DNA from: Salisaeta longa DSM 21114
Lineage (GTDB): Bacteria > Bacteroidota > Rhodothermia > Rhodothermales > Salinibacteraceae
DNA length: 64,000 nt
Assembly (NCBI RefSeq): GCF_000419585.1
Contig: NZ_ATTH01000001.1
Span: forward strand, 704,005 to 768,004
Reading direction: 5' to 3'
The translations under genes were made by a program, and so were the position numbers. This document shows, piece after piece, positions 15,972 through 23,747 of the stretch. The notes under the pieces were generated by a model, which was given only the letters and a program-made list of their open reading frames with translations, was not told where the DNA came from and ran no database searches. The number at the start of each line of letters is the position of its first letter. Position 1 is the first letter of the stretch.

Positions 15972-17033
15972 GCGCACGTCAGAGGGGATGGTGGCGGGAT
16001 CGTGGATGTAGGTTGGCAACGCGCGGGCCAGCAGCGGTGCCGTAAGCAACCCCTTCGACCCGAGGGCCGTGAGCGTCCACACGCGCTCGTTTGTTTCGGG
16101 CAGCGGGCCAACCAGCGGCAGGTTGCTGCTGCGGTGCTTCACCCGAACGCCGGTGGTAACGGATTGCGGCGCTGCACCGGCCACGCCGGGTAGCATCTGG
16201 TTGGTCTTTTCCAAAATGTAGCGCGTATTCTCGGGGTCGGGCGCAAGCGAATCGAACGTGTGCGTGTAGCTGCTTCCCGCAATCAGCGTGTCGCCATTGG
16301 GCACGAGGTACCCGCGGCCCGACATGGGCACGAGCGGTCCGGTGCCCGTAGCCGCCGGGCGCGCCATACGCACGGTTTGCCCCTTGATGCCCTCCAGGTC
16401 GAGCGCCTCCAGCGCCGGATGCCCGGGATAGCCTTGGCCCAGGCACAGCACCACATGGCGGGCGCGGTAGGTGGCCGGGCCATCGCTGGTGCCGACCGTC
16501 ACCGTCGCCCCGGTGGCATCGGCGGTCCACGACGTCATGGGCGTGTGCGTAAGAACATCCGCCCCGCGCTGTTGTGCGGCCTGCAGGAGGCATCGCACAA
16601 AGGACGGGACGTCTACGGCGCCGCCCTGCGGGATGAAGAGCGCGCCGCCGCACGTCTGCACGTCAGGAAAGCGCGCGGCGACCTCCGCTTCCGAGAGCCA
16701 TGCGGTGAGCTCGGGAAATTCGTCGTGGCGCTCCTTGAAAAAGTCCACCTGCGCCGGTTCCACGGTGGGGCGCAGCACCCCGTCGTCCGAAAAGGTATGC
16801 TCTGCCGCGGCCCGCGCGATGAGCGACCGGGTGGCCGCCAACGCCTCGTGGAGGCGCCAGGTGGGATTCGCTTTGCGCCCCATCAGCGGGTTCACCAGCC
16901 CGGCGGCGGCCCCCGAGGCGCCCGCTGCGGGCGTCTGTGCCTCAAGCACGCGCACCGTTCCCTTCCTGCTCAACTCAAAGGCGGCACACGCACCGGCAAT
17001 GCCAGCGCCCACGACAATAAAATCGGTTTTCAT
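15954..17033 (-). CDS. FAD-dependent oxidoreductase, DAO family
   Basis: A 359-residue D-amino-acid-oxidase-fold protein. The N-terminal Rossmann signature is Val-Val-Gly-Ala-Gly-Ile-Ala-Gly-Ala-Cys-Ala-Ala-Phe-Glu-Leu, ending in a Glu that binds ribose. Ala-Ala-Gly-Leu-Val-Asn-Pro and the late Gly-Ser-Lys-Gly-Leu-Leu-Thr-Ala-Pro recall the oxidase domain of MnmC and related glycine or sarcosine oxidases. The substrate cannot be read from sequence. It is divergent from thiO with 123 bp between the two starts, and the proteins are distant paralogues. The ATG at 17033 is directly in front of the Rossmann fold. Confidence 0.85.
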   Translation of the reverse strand: MKTDFIVVGAGIAGACAAFELSRKGTVRVLEAQTPAAGASGAAAGLVNPLMGRKANPTWRLHEALAATRSLIARAAAEHTFSDDGVLRPTVEPAQVDFFKERHDEFPELTAWLSEAEVAARFPDVQTCGGALFIPQGGAVDVPSFVRCLLQAAQQRGADVLTHTPMTSWTADATGATVTVGTSDGPATYRARHVVLCLGQGYPGHPALEALDLEGIKGQTVRMARPAATGTGPLVPMSGRGYLVPNGDTLIAGSSYTHTFDSLAPDPENTRYILEKTNQMLPGVAGAAPQSVTTGVRVKHRSSNLPLVGPLPETNERVWTLTALGSKGLLTAPLLARALPTYIHDPATIPSDVRLPTNR

Positions 17034-17156
17034 GGCGAGAATGCGTTGCAAGAAAGCGGAATCGACCCCGACACATTGGGGCGGCACGCTCGTTATCGTA
17101 ACGACGCGCGCCTGTTTCTTGCGAGGCGGCAGTTATTCAAAAAACACAGGACGGAC

Positions 17157-18284
17157 ATGGCAGCACCATCGGTTGGCATTGTGGGCGGCGGGGCTATTGG
17201 ACTCGCCACCGGTTGGGTTCTCGCACAGCGCGGGGCGCACGTGACGGTGTGGGAGCGCGGGCGCGCCGGGCGGGGCACTTCGTGGTGGGCAGCAGGCATG
17301 CTGGCCCCCGATGCCGAGTTGCAGTTCGAGGAGCTGGAGCTCTACGCGCTCAATCGGGAAAGCCTGCGGCGTTGGCCCGATTTTGCACGGGACCTCGAAG
17401 CAGCCAGCGGCCAGTCGGTGGATTACCGTGACGAGGGCACGTTGCTGGTGGCCGACGACCACGACGCCGCTGAGCAGCTGCGTCGGCTTTACGCGTTTCA
17501 GCGCGAGCACGAGCTGGCAGTAGAGTGGTTGGATGGAAGCCAGGCGCGCGAGATTGAACCTTTTGTGGCACCGCGATTGTCGGCCGCCGTGTGGGTGCCC
17601 TCCGATCATCAGGTCGACAACCGAAAGCTCGTCCAGGCGTTACGGGCCGCGTTTGTGGATGCCGGGGGCACGCTGCATGAGGACGCGCCCGTCACGGCCG
17701 TTCAGCCCGACGGCAACGAGCCCGCCATCGTACCGACAGAGGGGACGCGCACGGCCTACGATACCGTGATCGTGGCCGCGGGCGTGTGGTCACGCGAAGT
17801 CGAAGGCCTCGTGCCGGCGCCGCCCATTCGTCCGGTGAAAGGGCAAAGCCTGCAACTGCGCATGGCGCTCCCGTTCGATATGCAGCACGTGGTGCGCGGC
17901 CCAGAGGCCTACCTGGCGCCCAAAAGCGACGGGCGGCTGGTGGTAGGCGCGACGAGCGAAGAGATGGGCTTCGACACCCGCGTGACGGCGGGCGGCATCT
18001 ACGATGTGTTGGAGGGCGCGTGGGAGGTGGTGCCGGGGATTCGCGAGCTGGAGGTGGAAGAGACGTGGGCCGGGCTGCGTCCGGCCAGCCGCGACCATGC
18101 GCCGCTGCTTGGCCGCGCGGCGCCGGGCGTGGTGTACGCCACGGGGCACTACCGCCACGGCATCTTGCTCACGCCGGTGACGGCCCAAGAGGTGGCGCGC
18201 CTCGTGCTGGCGGGAGAAACCTCCGAATGGATCGAGCCGTTTGCGCCGACGCGTTTTTCATCGGCAACCGCTTCGTCCCCATGA
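17157..18284 (+). CDS. thiO: Glycine oxidase ThiO
   Basis: A 375-residue FAD enzyme that oxidises glycine to iminoglycine for the thiazole half of thiamine. The dinucleotide fold reads Gly-Ile-Val-Gly-Gly-Gly-Ala-Ile-Gly-Leu-Ala-Thr-Gly-Trp. The ThiO hallmarks Thr-Ser-Trp-Trp-Ala-Ala-Gly-Met-Leu-Ala-Pro, Trp-Ala-Gly-Leu-Arg-Pro and Thr-Gly-His-Tyr-Arg-His-Gly-Ile-Leu-Leu-Thr-Pro are all present. The start at 17157 has an AGGA eight bases upstream. The TGA overlaps the ATG of thiS, so the pair is coupled. The remaining thiazole genes (thiG, thiF, thiH) are not here. Confidence 0.93.
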   Translation: MAAPSVGIVGGGAIGLATGWVLAQRGAHVTVWERGRAGRGTSWWAAGMLAPDAELQFEELELYALNRESLRRWPDFARDLEAASGQSVDYRDEGTLLVADDHDAAEQLRRLYAFQREHELAVEWLDGSQAREIEPFVAPRLSAAVWVPSDHQVDNRKLVQALRAAFVDAGGTLHEDAPVTAVQPDGNEPAIVPTEGTRTAYDTVIVAAGVWSREVEGLVPAPPIRPVKGQSLQLRMALPFDMQHVVRGPEAYLAPKSDGRLVVGATSEEMGFDTRVTAGGIYDVLEGAWEVVPGIRELEVEETWAGLRPASRDHAPLLGRAAPGVVYATGHYRHGILLTPVTAQEVARLVLAGETSEWIEPFAPTRFSSATASSP

Positions 18285-18511
18285 GTGCATCCGAACCAGC
18301 GATACCCGTAACGGTGAATGGCGAGCCGCGGGAAGTGCCGGCCGGCGCCACAGTCTCCGAGGTCCTCCGTCAGCTCGACATCGATCCGGAGGAAACGACA
18401 GGCGTGGCTGTGGCCGTCAACGAATCGGTCGTGCCACGCGGCAGGTGGGCCGAATCCACGATAGGCGCTGATGACACGGTCGAGGTCATACAGGCCCTGC
18501 AGGGCGGATGA
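18281..18511 (+). CDS. thiS: Sulfur carrier protein ThiS
   Basis: A 76-residue ubiquitin-fold carrier ending in the required Gly-Gly, which is adenylated and thiocarboxylated during thiazole synthesis. The body shows Val-Asn-Gly-Glu-Pro near the N-terminus, Val-Ala-Val-Ala-Val-Asn in the middle and Asp-Asp-Thr-Val-Glu-Val-Ile-Gln-Ala-Leu-Gln at the end, all typical. It is about ten residues longer than the shortest ThiS proteins. Its start overlaps the thiO stop (ATGA). Confidence 0.93.
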   Translation: MSASEPAIPVTVNGEPREVPAGATVSEVLRQLDIDPEETTGVAVAVNESVVPRGRWAESTIGADDTVEVIQALQGG

Positions 18512-18537
18512 CGGCTCAACCGTTGGTTTGACCGTCA
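18509..18537 (+). terminator. Possible imperfect terminator between thiS and the DUF1684 gene
   Basis: TGACGG at 18509-18514 pairs with CCGTCA ending at 18537, with a small internal loop and an inner 4-bp stem. It lies between convergent genes thiS and the DUF1684 lipoprotein and could serve both strands. No T-run is seen. Confidence 0.3.
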
Positions 18538-18574
18538 GCAGTTGCCCGATCCACCAAGAGGTTAGCGTCGTGCC

Positions 18575-19180
18575 TCAGTACGGATGAAGGCCGGAGCGCT
18601 TTTCGCCGACCGGAATGGCAATCGACAGCCGATTTTCGGGGGGAGGCAGCGGACAACTGAACCGTGGGTTGTAGTCGCACGTCGGGTTGTACGCCGTGTT
18701 GAAGTCGACCGTGACGGTGCTGTCGGGCTGTAGGGTGAGGTCTACATACCGCCCGCCCGGATAGGTCGTGGAGTCGTTGGTGGCATCGGTGAACGGCATC
18801 CACAGCGCGTTGGGCGGCTCGCCGCTCACATGAAAAACAGCCAGGCGGGCCGTATCCCGCCGAAAGGGCACGTGAACCCAGCCGACCTTCGCTTGCGCTT
18901 CTACGGCGCCGGTGTTGGTGAGCATCTGCACCGTGTCGGGCGGGCTGAGGGGGCGCAGCGGCAAGTTCTGGAAGCGGTAGGTAGAGTCGACCGGGTAGTA
19001 GTGCAGGCCCGTAAATGTTTTCCGCTGCTGGAGGTTGAGCGGGCTGCCGTCCTCACGCATCTCCAGGTCGCGCTCTACGCGCTCTTGCAAAATCCGTTGC
19101 CTGTACGAAGAGCGGGCGTCGGATGCGCAGCCTGCGATGAGGGCACTGGTGAGCAGGCCAAGGGCCAAAGCAATTCGCAT
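18575..19180 (-). CDS. DUF1684 lipoprotein
   Basis: A 201-residue protein with a lipoprotein signal (Leu-Ile-Ala-Gly-Cys18). The C-terminal half holds the DUF1684 core: Gly-Gly-Arg-Tyr-Val-Asp, Val-Asp-Phe-Asn-Thr-Ala-Tyr-Asn-Pro-Thr-Cys-Asp-Tyr, then Cys-Pro-Leu-Pro-Pro-Pro-Glu-Asn-Arg-Leu. The two conserved cysteines of that block are kept. The biochemical function is unknown. It lies 77 bp downstream of ftsI on the same strand, but nothing links it to division. Confidence 0.85.
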   Translation of the reverse strand: MRIALALGLLTSALIAGCASDARSSYRQRILQERVERDLEMREDGSPLNLQQRKTFTGLHYYPVDSTYRFQNLPLRPLSPPDTVQMLTNTGAVEAQAKVGWVHVPFRRDTARLAVFHVSGEPPNALWMPFTDATNDSTTYPGGRYVDLTLQPDSTVTVDFNTAYNPTCDYNPRFSCPLPPPENRLSIAIPVGEKRSGLHPY

Positions 19181-19257
19181 CGGTGAGCCGGTTTGGGCGG
19201 GAAGGAAAACGGTGCGTTGCGTTGTACCGAGGCCCGCTCGTTAGTTTCCGAGGCGCG

Positions 19258-21201
19258 TTAGGAGCGGGCGGTAAGAACGGCTTGGCGGCCCAGGGGCGCA
19301 CCGGCGGCGGGCGACTGATAATGCACGACGCCGTGGCCATGCACCTGCGGCTCGATGCCGTGGGCGCGTAGCCACCGCACAGCCGCCCGCACGCTCAGGC
19401 CGGTGAGGTCGGGCATCGTCGTGGTGCTGTCGGGAAGCGCGGGCGGCGAAAGGTGGGGCTCCTGCTGGATAATCGAATCGGCGGGGATGCCCTCGGCGAC
19501 CACCTGATGCATCACCGTTGGGAAGGTGCTCAGCCAGCGCTCCGCGATGCGGCGGAAGATGGGAGCAGCCACCTGTCCGCCGTACATGCTCGTCTGCGGA
19601 CTGCCAATGAGAACGAGCAGTGCAACTTTGGGGTCGTCGGCCGGAAAGAATCCCACAAACGACGCCCGCGCTTTTTCGGCGCTGTAGGATCCTTCCGAAA
19701 TGGCAAGCGCGGTGCCCGTCTTGCCGGCCACCTTCAGGTGCTGCACCTGCGCATTTTCCGCCGTCCCATCCTCAACAGCTTCCACAAACGCAGGCAGCAG
19801 TTTGCGCGCGGTGGCGCGTTTCATGACGCGACGCACCGAATCCGGGCGGTTCTGCCACAGCAGCGTGCCCAACGCGCTGCGCCGCTCGGCCACCACGTAC
19901 GGCTGCATGAGCACGCCATCGTTGGCTAACGCCGCGTAGGCCGCAAGCAGTTGCAGGGGCGTGACGGCCACCTCGTACCCGATGCTCATCGACGTTTGCG
20001 AGGTCTGGCTCCACGCGCTAGGCCGTTTCAGGACCCCGCGCACCTCGCCGGGTAAGTCAATCCAGGTCGATTGGCCGAAGCCAAAGTTGCGAGCGTATTG
20101 GTAAAAGGTGCCCGGATTGAGCTTCTGCACCGTTTTGGCGACGCCCACATTGCTTGAGAGGGCAATCACGTCGCGAAAAGGAATCGTGCCGTGCGCCGTA
20201 ACGTCTTTCATCGTGTAGCCATGAAAGACCGCCCAGCCATCGCCCGTCTCCACCGAGTCGTCTATGCTAATGATGCCTTGTTCGATGGCCGCCGTGGCGG
20301 CTACAAGCTTAAACGTGGAACCGGGTTCAAAGCGGTCGGTGATGGCCCGGTTGCGGCGCGCAGCGCTGCCGTAGGCCGCTGGTTGGTTGGGGTTGTAGGT
20401 GGGCACATTCGCCATGGCCAGGATAGCGCCCGTCTCGGGATTCATGGCAACGGCTGTGCCCCAAGCGGCGCCGGTGCGCGCTACGCCGCGGGCCAGCTCG
20501 TCTTCAAGTGCAGCCTGCCGGACCAGGTCGATGGTCAGGCGAAGGTTTTGGCCGTGTTTGGGCGGCACCACCGTTCCGCCTACCATCGCTTTGATGCGTC
20601 CGTGGCGGTCGCGCTGCACGACGCGGTAGCCATCCGTTCCGCTCAGCGCCTCGTTGTAGGCAAGCTCCAAGCCGGCGAGCCCCTGCCCATTGGCGCCCAC
20701 ATATCCCAGCACGTGGGCCGCGGTGGTTCCGTAGTTGTAGCGACGGTCGAACGTCGGCGACAGGATCACGCCGGGCACATCCCACGACACAATCTCGGTT
20801 TGCTGCCGGTCGGTGAGGCCGCGCTGCAGCAACACGTACTGCGGGCTGTAACGCTCCCGCACGGCTGTACGGAGCTCGCGGGCCGTGCGGTCGGGCAGCA
20901 AGGCCCCCAACTGGTGGTAGAACGAATCGGCACGGGCGGCAAAGCCCTCCACGGTTGGGTCGAGCGCCAGGTCGTAGCGCGCGGTGTTGATGGCAAGGGC
21001 CCGGCCGTTGGCATCCAGGATGGAACCGCGCATCGCGGGGATGTCAACAATCGAGCGGGCCTGGTCGCGCCCCGCCGCCTGCAGGGCGTTGCCCTCGCTC
21101 CAGTAGATGTGCAGCATCTGCCCAACAATGCCCACCGGCAGGCCGAAAAGCACGACCAGCATCAGGTACATCCGGGTGCGGGTTTCGTCAATCGGCGTCA
21201 C
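19258..21201 (-). CDS. ftsI: Division transpeptidase FtsI/PBP3-type penicillin-binding protein with PASTA domain
   Basis: A class B penicillin-binding protein of about 647 residues that cross-links septal peptidoglycan. It has one N-terminal membrane helix, a PBP dimer domain, then a transpeptidase domain. The transpeptidase shows all three signatures: Ser295-Thr-Phe-Lys298 (in Pro-Gly-Ser-Thr-Phe-Lys-Leu), Leu-Ser-Ser-Asn and Ala-Gly-Lys-Thr-Gly-Thr-Ala. A C-terminal PASTA-like domain (Met-Pro-Asp-Leu-Thr-Gly-Leu-Ser) follows. The start is uncertain: GTG at 21201 is used here, a TTG at 21216 follows a stop directly, and an ATG lies ten codons after the GTG. Order rsmH-ftsL-ftsI supports FtsI rather than PBP2. 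Confidence 0.92.
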   Translation of the reverse strand: MTPIDETRTRMYLMLVVLFGLPVGIVGQMLHIYWSEGNALQAAGRDQARSIVDIPAMRGSILDANGRALAINTARYDLALDPTVEGFAARADSFYHQLGALLPDRTARELRTAVRERYSPQYVLLQRGLTDRQQTEIVSWDVPGVILSPTFDRRYNYGTTAAHVLGYVGANGQGLAGLELAYNEALSGTDGYRVVQRDRHGRIKAMVGGTVVPPKHGQNLRLTIDLVRQAALEDELARGVARTGAAWGTAVAMNPETGAILAMANVPTYNPNQPAAYGSAARRNRAITDRFEPGSTFKLVAATAAIEQGIISIDDSVETGDGWAVFHGYTMKDVTAHGTIPFRDVIALSSNVGVAKTVQKLNPGTFYQYARNFGFGQSTWIDLPGEVRGVLKRPSAWSQTSQTSMSIGYEVAVTPLQLLAAYAALANDGVLMQPYVVAERRSALGTLLWQNRPDSVRRVMKRATARKLLPAFVEAVEDGTAENAQVQHLKVAGKTGTALAISEGSYSAEKARASFVGFFPADDPKVALLVLIGSPQTSMYGGQVAAPIFRRIAERWLSTFPTVMHQVVAEGIPADSIIQQEPHLSPPALPDSTTTMPDLTGLSVRAAVRWLRAHGIEPQVHGHGVVHYQSPAAGAPLGRQAVLTARS

Positions 21202-21284
21202 AACGCGTAGCAGCAATCAGTGAGCAGTGCGGAGCACATATGGAAACGAGCGCGCAGGGGGCGGCTTCGGTACCCCAAAAGCAC

Positions 21285-21722
21285 TTATTTGGGCACAACG
21301 ATGGCGTGTTCGGATGGCGGGGCTTCTTGCAGGCCAAGGGCCCGCGCCCGCCGATGGATGACCGATGGCCCCGTGGCCCGATCGTAGGCGCCCTTCACGC
21401 GGTTGTACCGCAAATGCAGCTCTTGGTTGAGTGTGCGGGCGCGTTCCAGGTTGTTGAGCAGCTCTTGGGTGGCTTGCACATGGCCTACATACGCGGTAAA
21501 CAGCACGCCGACGCACAACACCAGCAGTGCGAAGCGGCCGGTCGATAGGCCCTCAAAGAACGAGTCGCGGCGCGGGGGCGTCGTCCGCTCGCGCGCATGG
21601 TTTTGCGTGGAGCGTTCGATTTCCTTCCAGCCGGGCAGGGCCGTCCCGTGGCGCGTCCAGCGGGTGTGGCCGTTGCGGCCGTTACGGGGCGGCGACGAAA
21701 TGCGTGGCGGGCGATTTGGCAT
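21285..21722 (-). CDS. ftsL: Cell division protein FtsL
   Basis: A 145-residue bitopic protein with a basic, disordered N-terminal tail of about 60 residues, one membrane helix (about residues 63-82) and a short leucine-zipper-like periplasmic coiled coil. That topology is the FtsL/DivIC pattern of the divisome. Sequence conservation is low in this family, so the call rests on topology and on position between rsmH and ftsI. The N-terminal tail is longer than in E. coli FtsL. It starts 32 nt after the rsmH stop. Confidence 0.8.
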   Translation of the reverse strand: MPNRPPRISSPPRNGRNGHTRWTRHGTALPGWKEIERSTQNHARERTTPPRRDSFFEGLSTGRFALLVLCVGVLFTAYVGHVQATQELLNNLERARTLNQELHLRYNRVKGAYDRATGPSVIHRRARALGLQEAPPSEHAIVVPK

Positions 21723-21754
21723 ACGCGAGACTCAGGGCAGCACAAGAGGAACAG

Positions 21755-22726
21755 CTACTGGGGCATGGCCGGGCCAACATCCGCGGTGTCGCGGCGCTGC
21801 CCGACGCGCAAGCGCGCGCTGCGGGCCCGTGGATTGGCAGCCACCTCGTCATCGGTCGCAGTGGTTTCATGGACCGGCGTCCACGGGGCCACCCGATTTC
21901 CATACATATCGCGCCGCGGCGTTCCCTCAAAGTTGCCGTCGCGCAGGTAGCGCTTTACGCGCCGGTCTTCAAGCGAATGATAGGTGAGCACGGCCAGCCG
22001 CCCGCCAATGCGCACCACGTCGGTCGTTTGTTCAAGAACCGTTTCAAGCACATCCAGCTCGGCATTCACCGCGATGCGCAGGCCCTGAAACACGCGGGCC
22101 AGGGTTTTCTTCTCGTCGGGCGGCGGCACGCATCCGCGTACCACATGGGCCAAAGCCAGGGTCGTATCGAGGGGGCGCTCGCGGCAAATGGCACGGGCAA
22201 TGTTGTGCGCGCGGCGCTCTTCGCCATACTGACGCAGCACATCGCGCAGGTCGGCAAGGGGCCAGTTGTTTACGATTTGGTGGGCCGTGAGCCCGCGGGT
22301 CGGGTCCATGCGCATGTCGAGCGGACCGTTCTGCTGGAAGCTGAAGCCCCGGGCGGCTTCGTCAATCTGGTGCGAGGAAACGCCCAGGTCGAGCAGCACG
22401 CCATCGACCGAGGAAACGCCCGCGTCGGCAAGGAGCGCCGAGAGATTGCGGAAGTTTCCCCGCAGGAGGGTGCAGCGACCGGCGGCCCGCGCTTCGCTCA
22501 AGCGGTTGCGTGCGACGTCGAGCGCTTCAGGGTCTTGGTCGATCCCAATGACGTGGCCGTCGGGCCCGAGGGCGTCGAGCAGCGCGGCGGTGTGCCCGCC
22601 GCCGCCCAGCGTGCCGTCGACGTAGCACCCGGACGGGTCGTGCATGAGGTGCGCAACAACGGCGTCGCACAGCACCGGCGCATGATAGGCCGTAGCGTAC
22701 GGCGTGTGGGGGGCAGCGGTAGCCAT
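21755..22726 (-). CDS. rsmH: 16S rRNA (cytosine1402-N4)-methyltransferase RsmH
   Basis: A 323-residue SAM-dependent methyltransferase (formerly MraW). Diagnostic motifs are Tyr-His-Ala-Pro-Val-Leu, [10 protein letters not shown], Gly-Ile-Asp-Gln-Asp-Pro, [10 protein letters not shown], Arg-Gly-Phe-Ser-Phe, Asp-Met-Arg-Met-Asp and Tyr-His-Ser-Leu-Glu-Asp-Arg. Length is normal. It heads the three-gene division cluster. The expected upstream mraZ is absent, and Dps lies divergently in its place. The ATG at 22726 gives the usual N-terminus. Confidence 0.96.
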   Translation of the reverse strand: MATAAPHTPYATAYHAPVLCDAVVAHLMHDPSGCYVDGTLGGGGHTAALLDALGPDGHVIGIDQDPEALDVARNRLSEARAAGRCTLLRGNFRNLSALLADAGVSSVDGVLLDLGVSSHQIDEAARGFSFQQNGPLDMRMDPTRGLTAHQIVNNWPLADLRDVLRQYGEERRAHNIARAICRERPLDTTLALAHVVRGCVPPPDEKKTLARVFQGLRIAVNAELDVLETVLEQTTDVVRIGGRLAVLTYHSLEDRRVKRYLRDGNFEGTPRRDMYGNRVAPWTPVHETTATDDEVAANPRARSARLRVGQRRDTADVGPAMPQ

Positions 22727-22925
22727 AACCAGGAGGATCCTACAAGAAGGCAGAAGGGCACTATATTGCAAGAAGCACCGGCACGTTGCGCAATGTCAAG
22801 GGCCGCACGTGTTCTCCATACCCTGCGCTGTTGAGCGGGCCGCGGGTATCGAACAAGTGTTACAAAACATGGGAATCTACTCCTGCGGCCTGAAGGTTCA
22901 CTACGTGTCATAATTTTTGTGCCCA

Positions 22926-23447
22926 ATGCCCGCTCCGAATATGGACATCCAACAACAGATTGTACCCGGTGATCATGGATCGCTGATCGATGATTTGAAC
23001 CGTATGCTGTCCAGCGCGCTGTACTTTGAAGATTTGTACAAGCGGTACCACTGGATGGTCACCGGGCCGCACTTTCTCCCGCTGCATGAGCTGTTCGATC
23101 AGCACATGGAGACGCTGGAGCAAGAAATTGACGGCCTCGCCGAGCGTATCCGTACGCTGGGCGGCACGCCGGTGTGGAACCCGAGCGAGTTTTCGAAGCA
23201 AGATATCCTGCCGGCGCCCGATGAGTCGCTGGCGGATGATTTGGCCATCGCGGGCGAAGCCTTCAAAATGGAGGTCGCCTACAGCCGGGCCCTCCGCAGC
23301 TTTGCCGAAGACGTGGAAGACATTGCGACCGAAGACTTGCTCATTGAGTACTTGCGCGTCCACGAGCAGCAAGCGTGGTTCCTCCGCGAGTTCATCCAAA
23401 AAGTTGGAATCGAGAGCTACGCGGGCGATGTGATGGATGGCTCGTAG
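22926..23447 (+). CDS. dps: Dps-family ferritin-like DNA-protection protein
   Basis: A 173-residue four-helix protein. All five inter-subunit ferroxidase ligands align with E. coli Dps by spacing: His42, His54, Asp58, Asp69 and Glu73. Leu-Tyr-Lys-Arg-Tyr-His-Trp-Met-Val-Thr-Gly-Pro-His-Phe is the signature helix. Dps forms a dodecamer that oxidises Fe(II) with peroxide and stores iron, with or without DNA binding. The N-terminal tail has no lysine, so DNA binding is doubtful. The start may be ATG 22926 or 22941. No clear Fur or OxyR site was recognised upstream. Confidence 0.9.
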   Translation: MPAPNMDIQQQIVPGDHGSLIDDLNRMLSSALYFEDLYKRYHWMVTGPHFLPLHELFDQHMETLEQEIDGLAERIRTLGGTPVWNPSEFSKQDILPAPDESLADDLAIAGEAFKMEVAYSRALRSFAEDVEDIATEDLLIEYLRVHEQQAWFLREFIQKVGIESYAGDVMDGS

Positions 23448-23475
23448 GCTTCGTGAAACGTAGCGCAAACAAAAA

Positions 23476-23522
23476 GCGCCGCCCTTCGAAGCGTCGATAC
23501 AGACGTTCCGAAGCGGCGGCGC
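23476..23522 (-). terminator. Terminator for the leftward beta-glucan hydrolase transcript
   Basis: GCGCCGCC (23476-23483) pairs with GGCGGCGC (23515-23522), extended by a CTTCG/CGAAG segment with a bulge. Read on the minus strand, the stem is followed by TTTTTGTTTG, as expected for intrinsic termination of the GH16/GH3 transcript. On the plus strand there is no T-run, although it could still cap the dps message. Confidence 0.65.
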
Positions 23523-23584
23523 GCGTATGTTGCCGGGGTAAGAAGCTGCTTCGCAGACGGTCTATCGCCTGTTTCCCCTGGCAT

Positions 23585-23747
23585 TAGGCTGTGTTTGAAA
23601 AATCAACGTGAGCGCGAGCCCGTGGTGGAAGCCGTAGCTGCAAGGCGTTCGAAGCAGCTGTAGCGGGCCTACCGCGATGCAGAACAACGCAGCAGCAGCG
23701 GCTGTCCAACCGGGCGTAGTCCGCGAGGTGTTTTTAAACACAGCCTA
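23585..23747. mobile_element. 163-bp MITE-like element with terminal inverted repeats
   Basis: The outer 12 bases, TAGGCTGTGTTT at 23585-23596, are repeated perfectly inverted at 23736-23747. Beyond them lies a further near-match of A-rich bases (GAAAAA against AAAAAC). If the outer TA is the target duplication, the element proper is 23587-23745 with GGCTGTGTTT ends. It has no ORF of useful length. Ends of this kind with a TA duplication occur in IS5-superfamily elements, so a non-autonomous derivative is likely. Its right end overlaps the GH16 stop codon. Confidence 0.65.

Noticed and set aside
16260-17156. Upstream extension of thiO by about 300 codons
   Set aside because: It runs antisense through the FAD oxidoreductase gene; the real start at 17157 has a ribosome site and sits right before the FAD fold.
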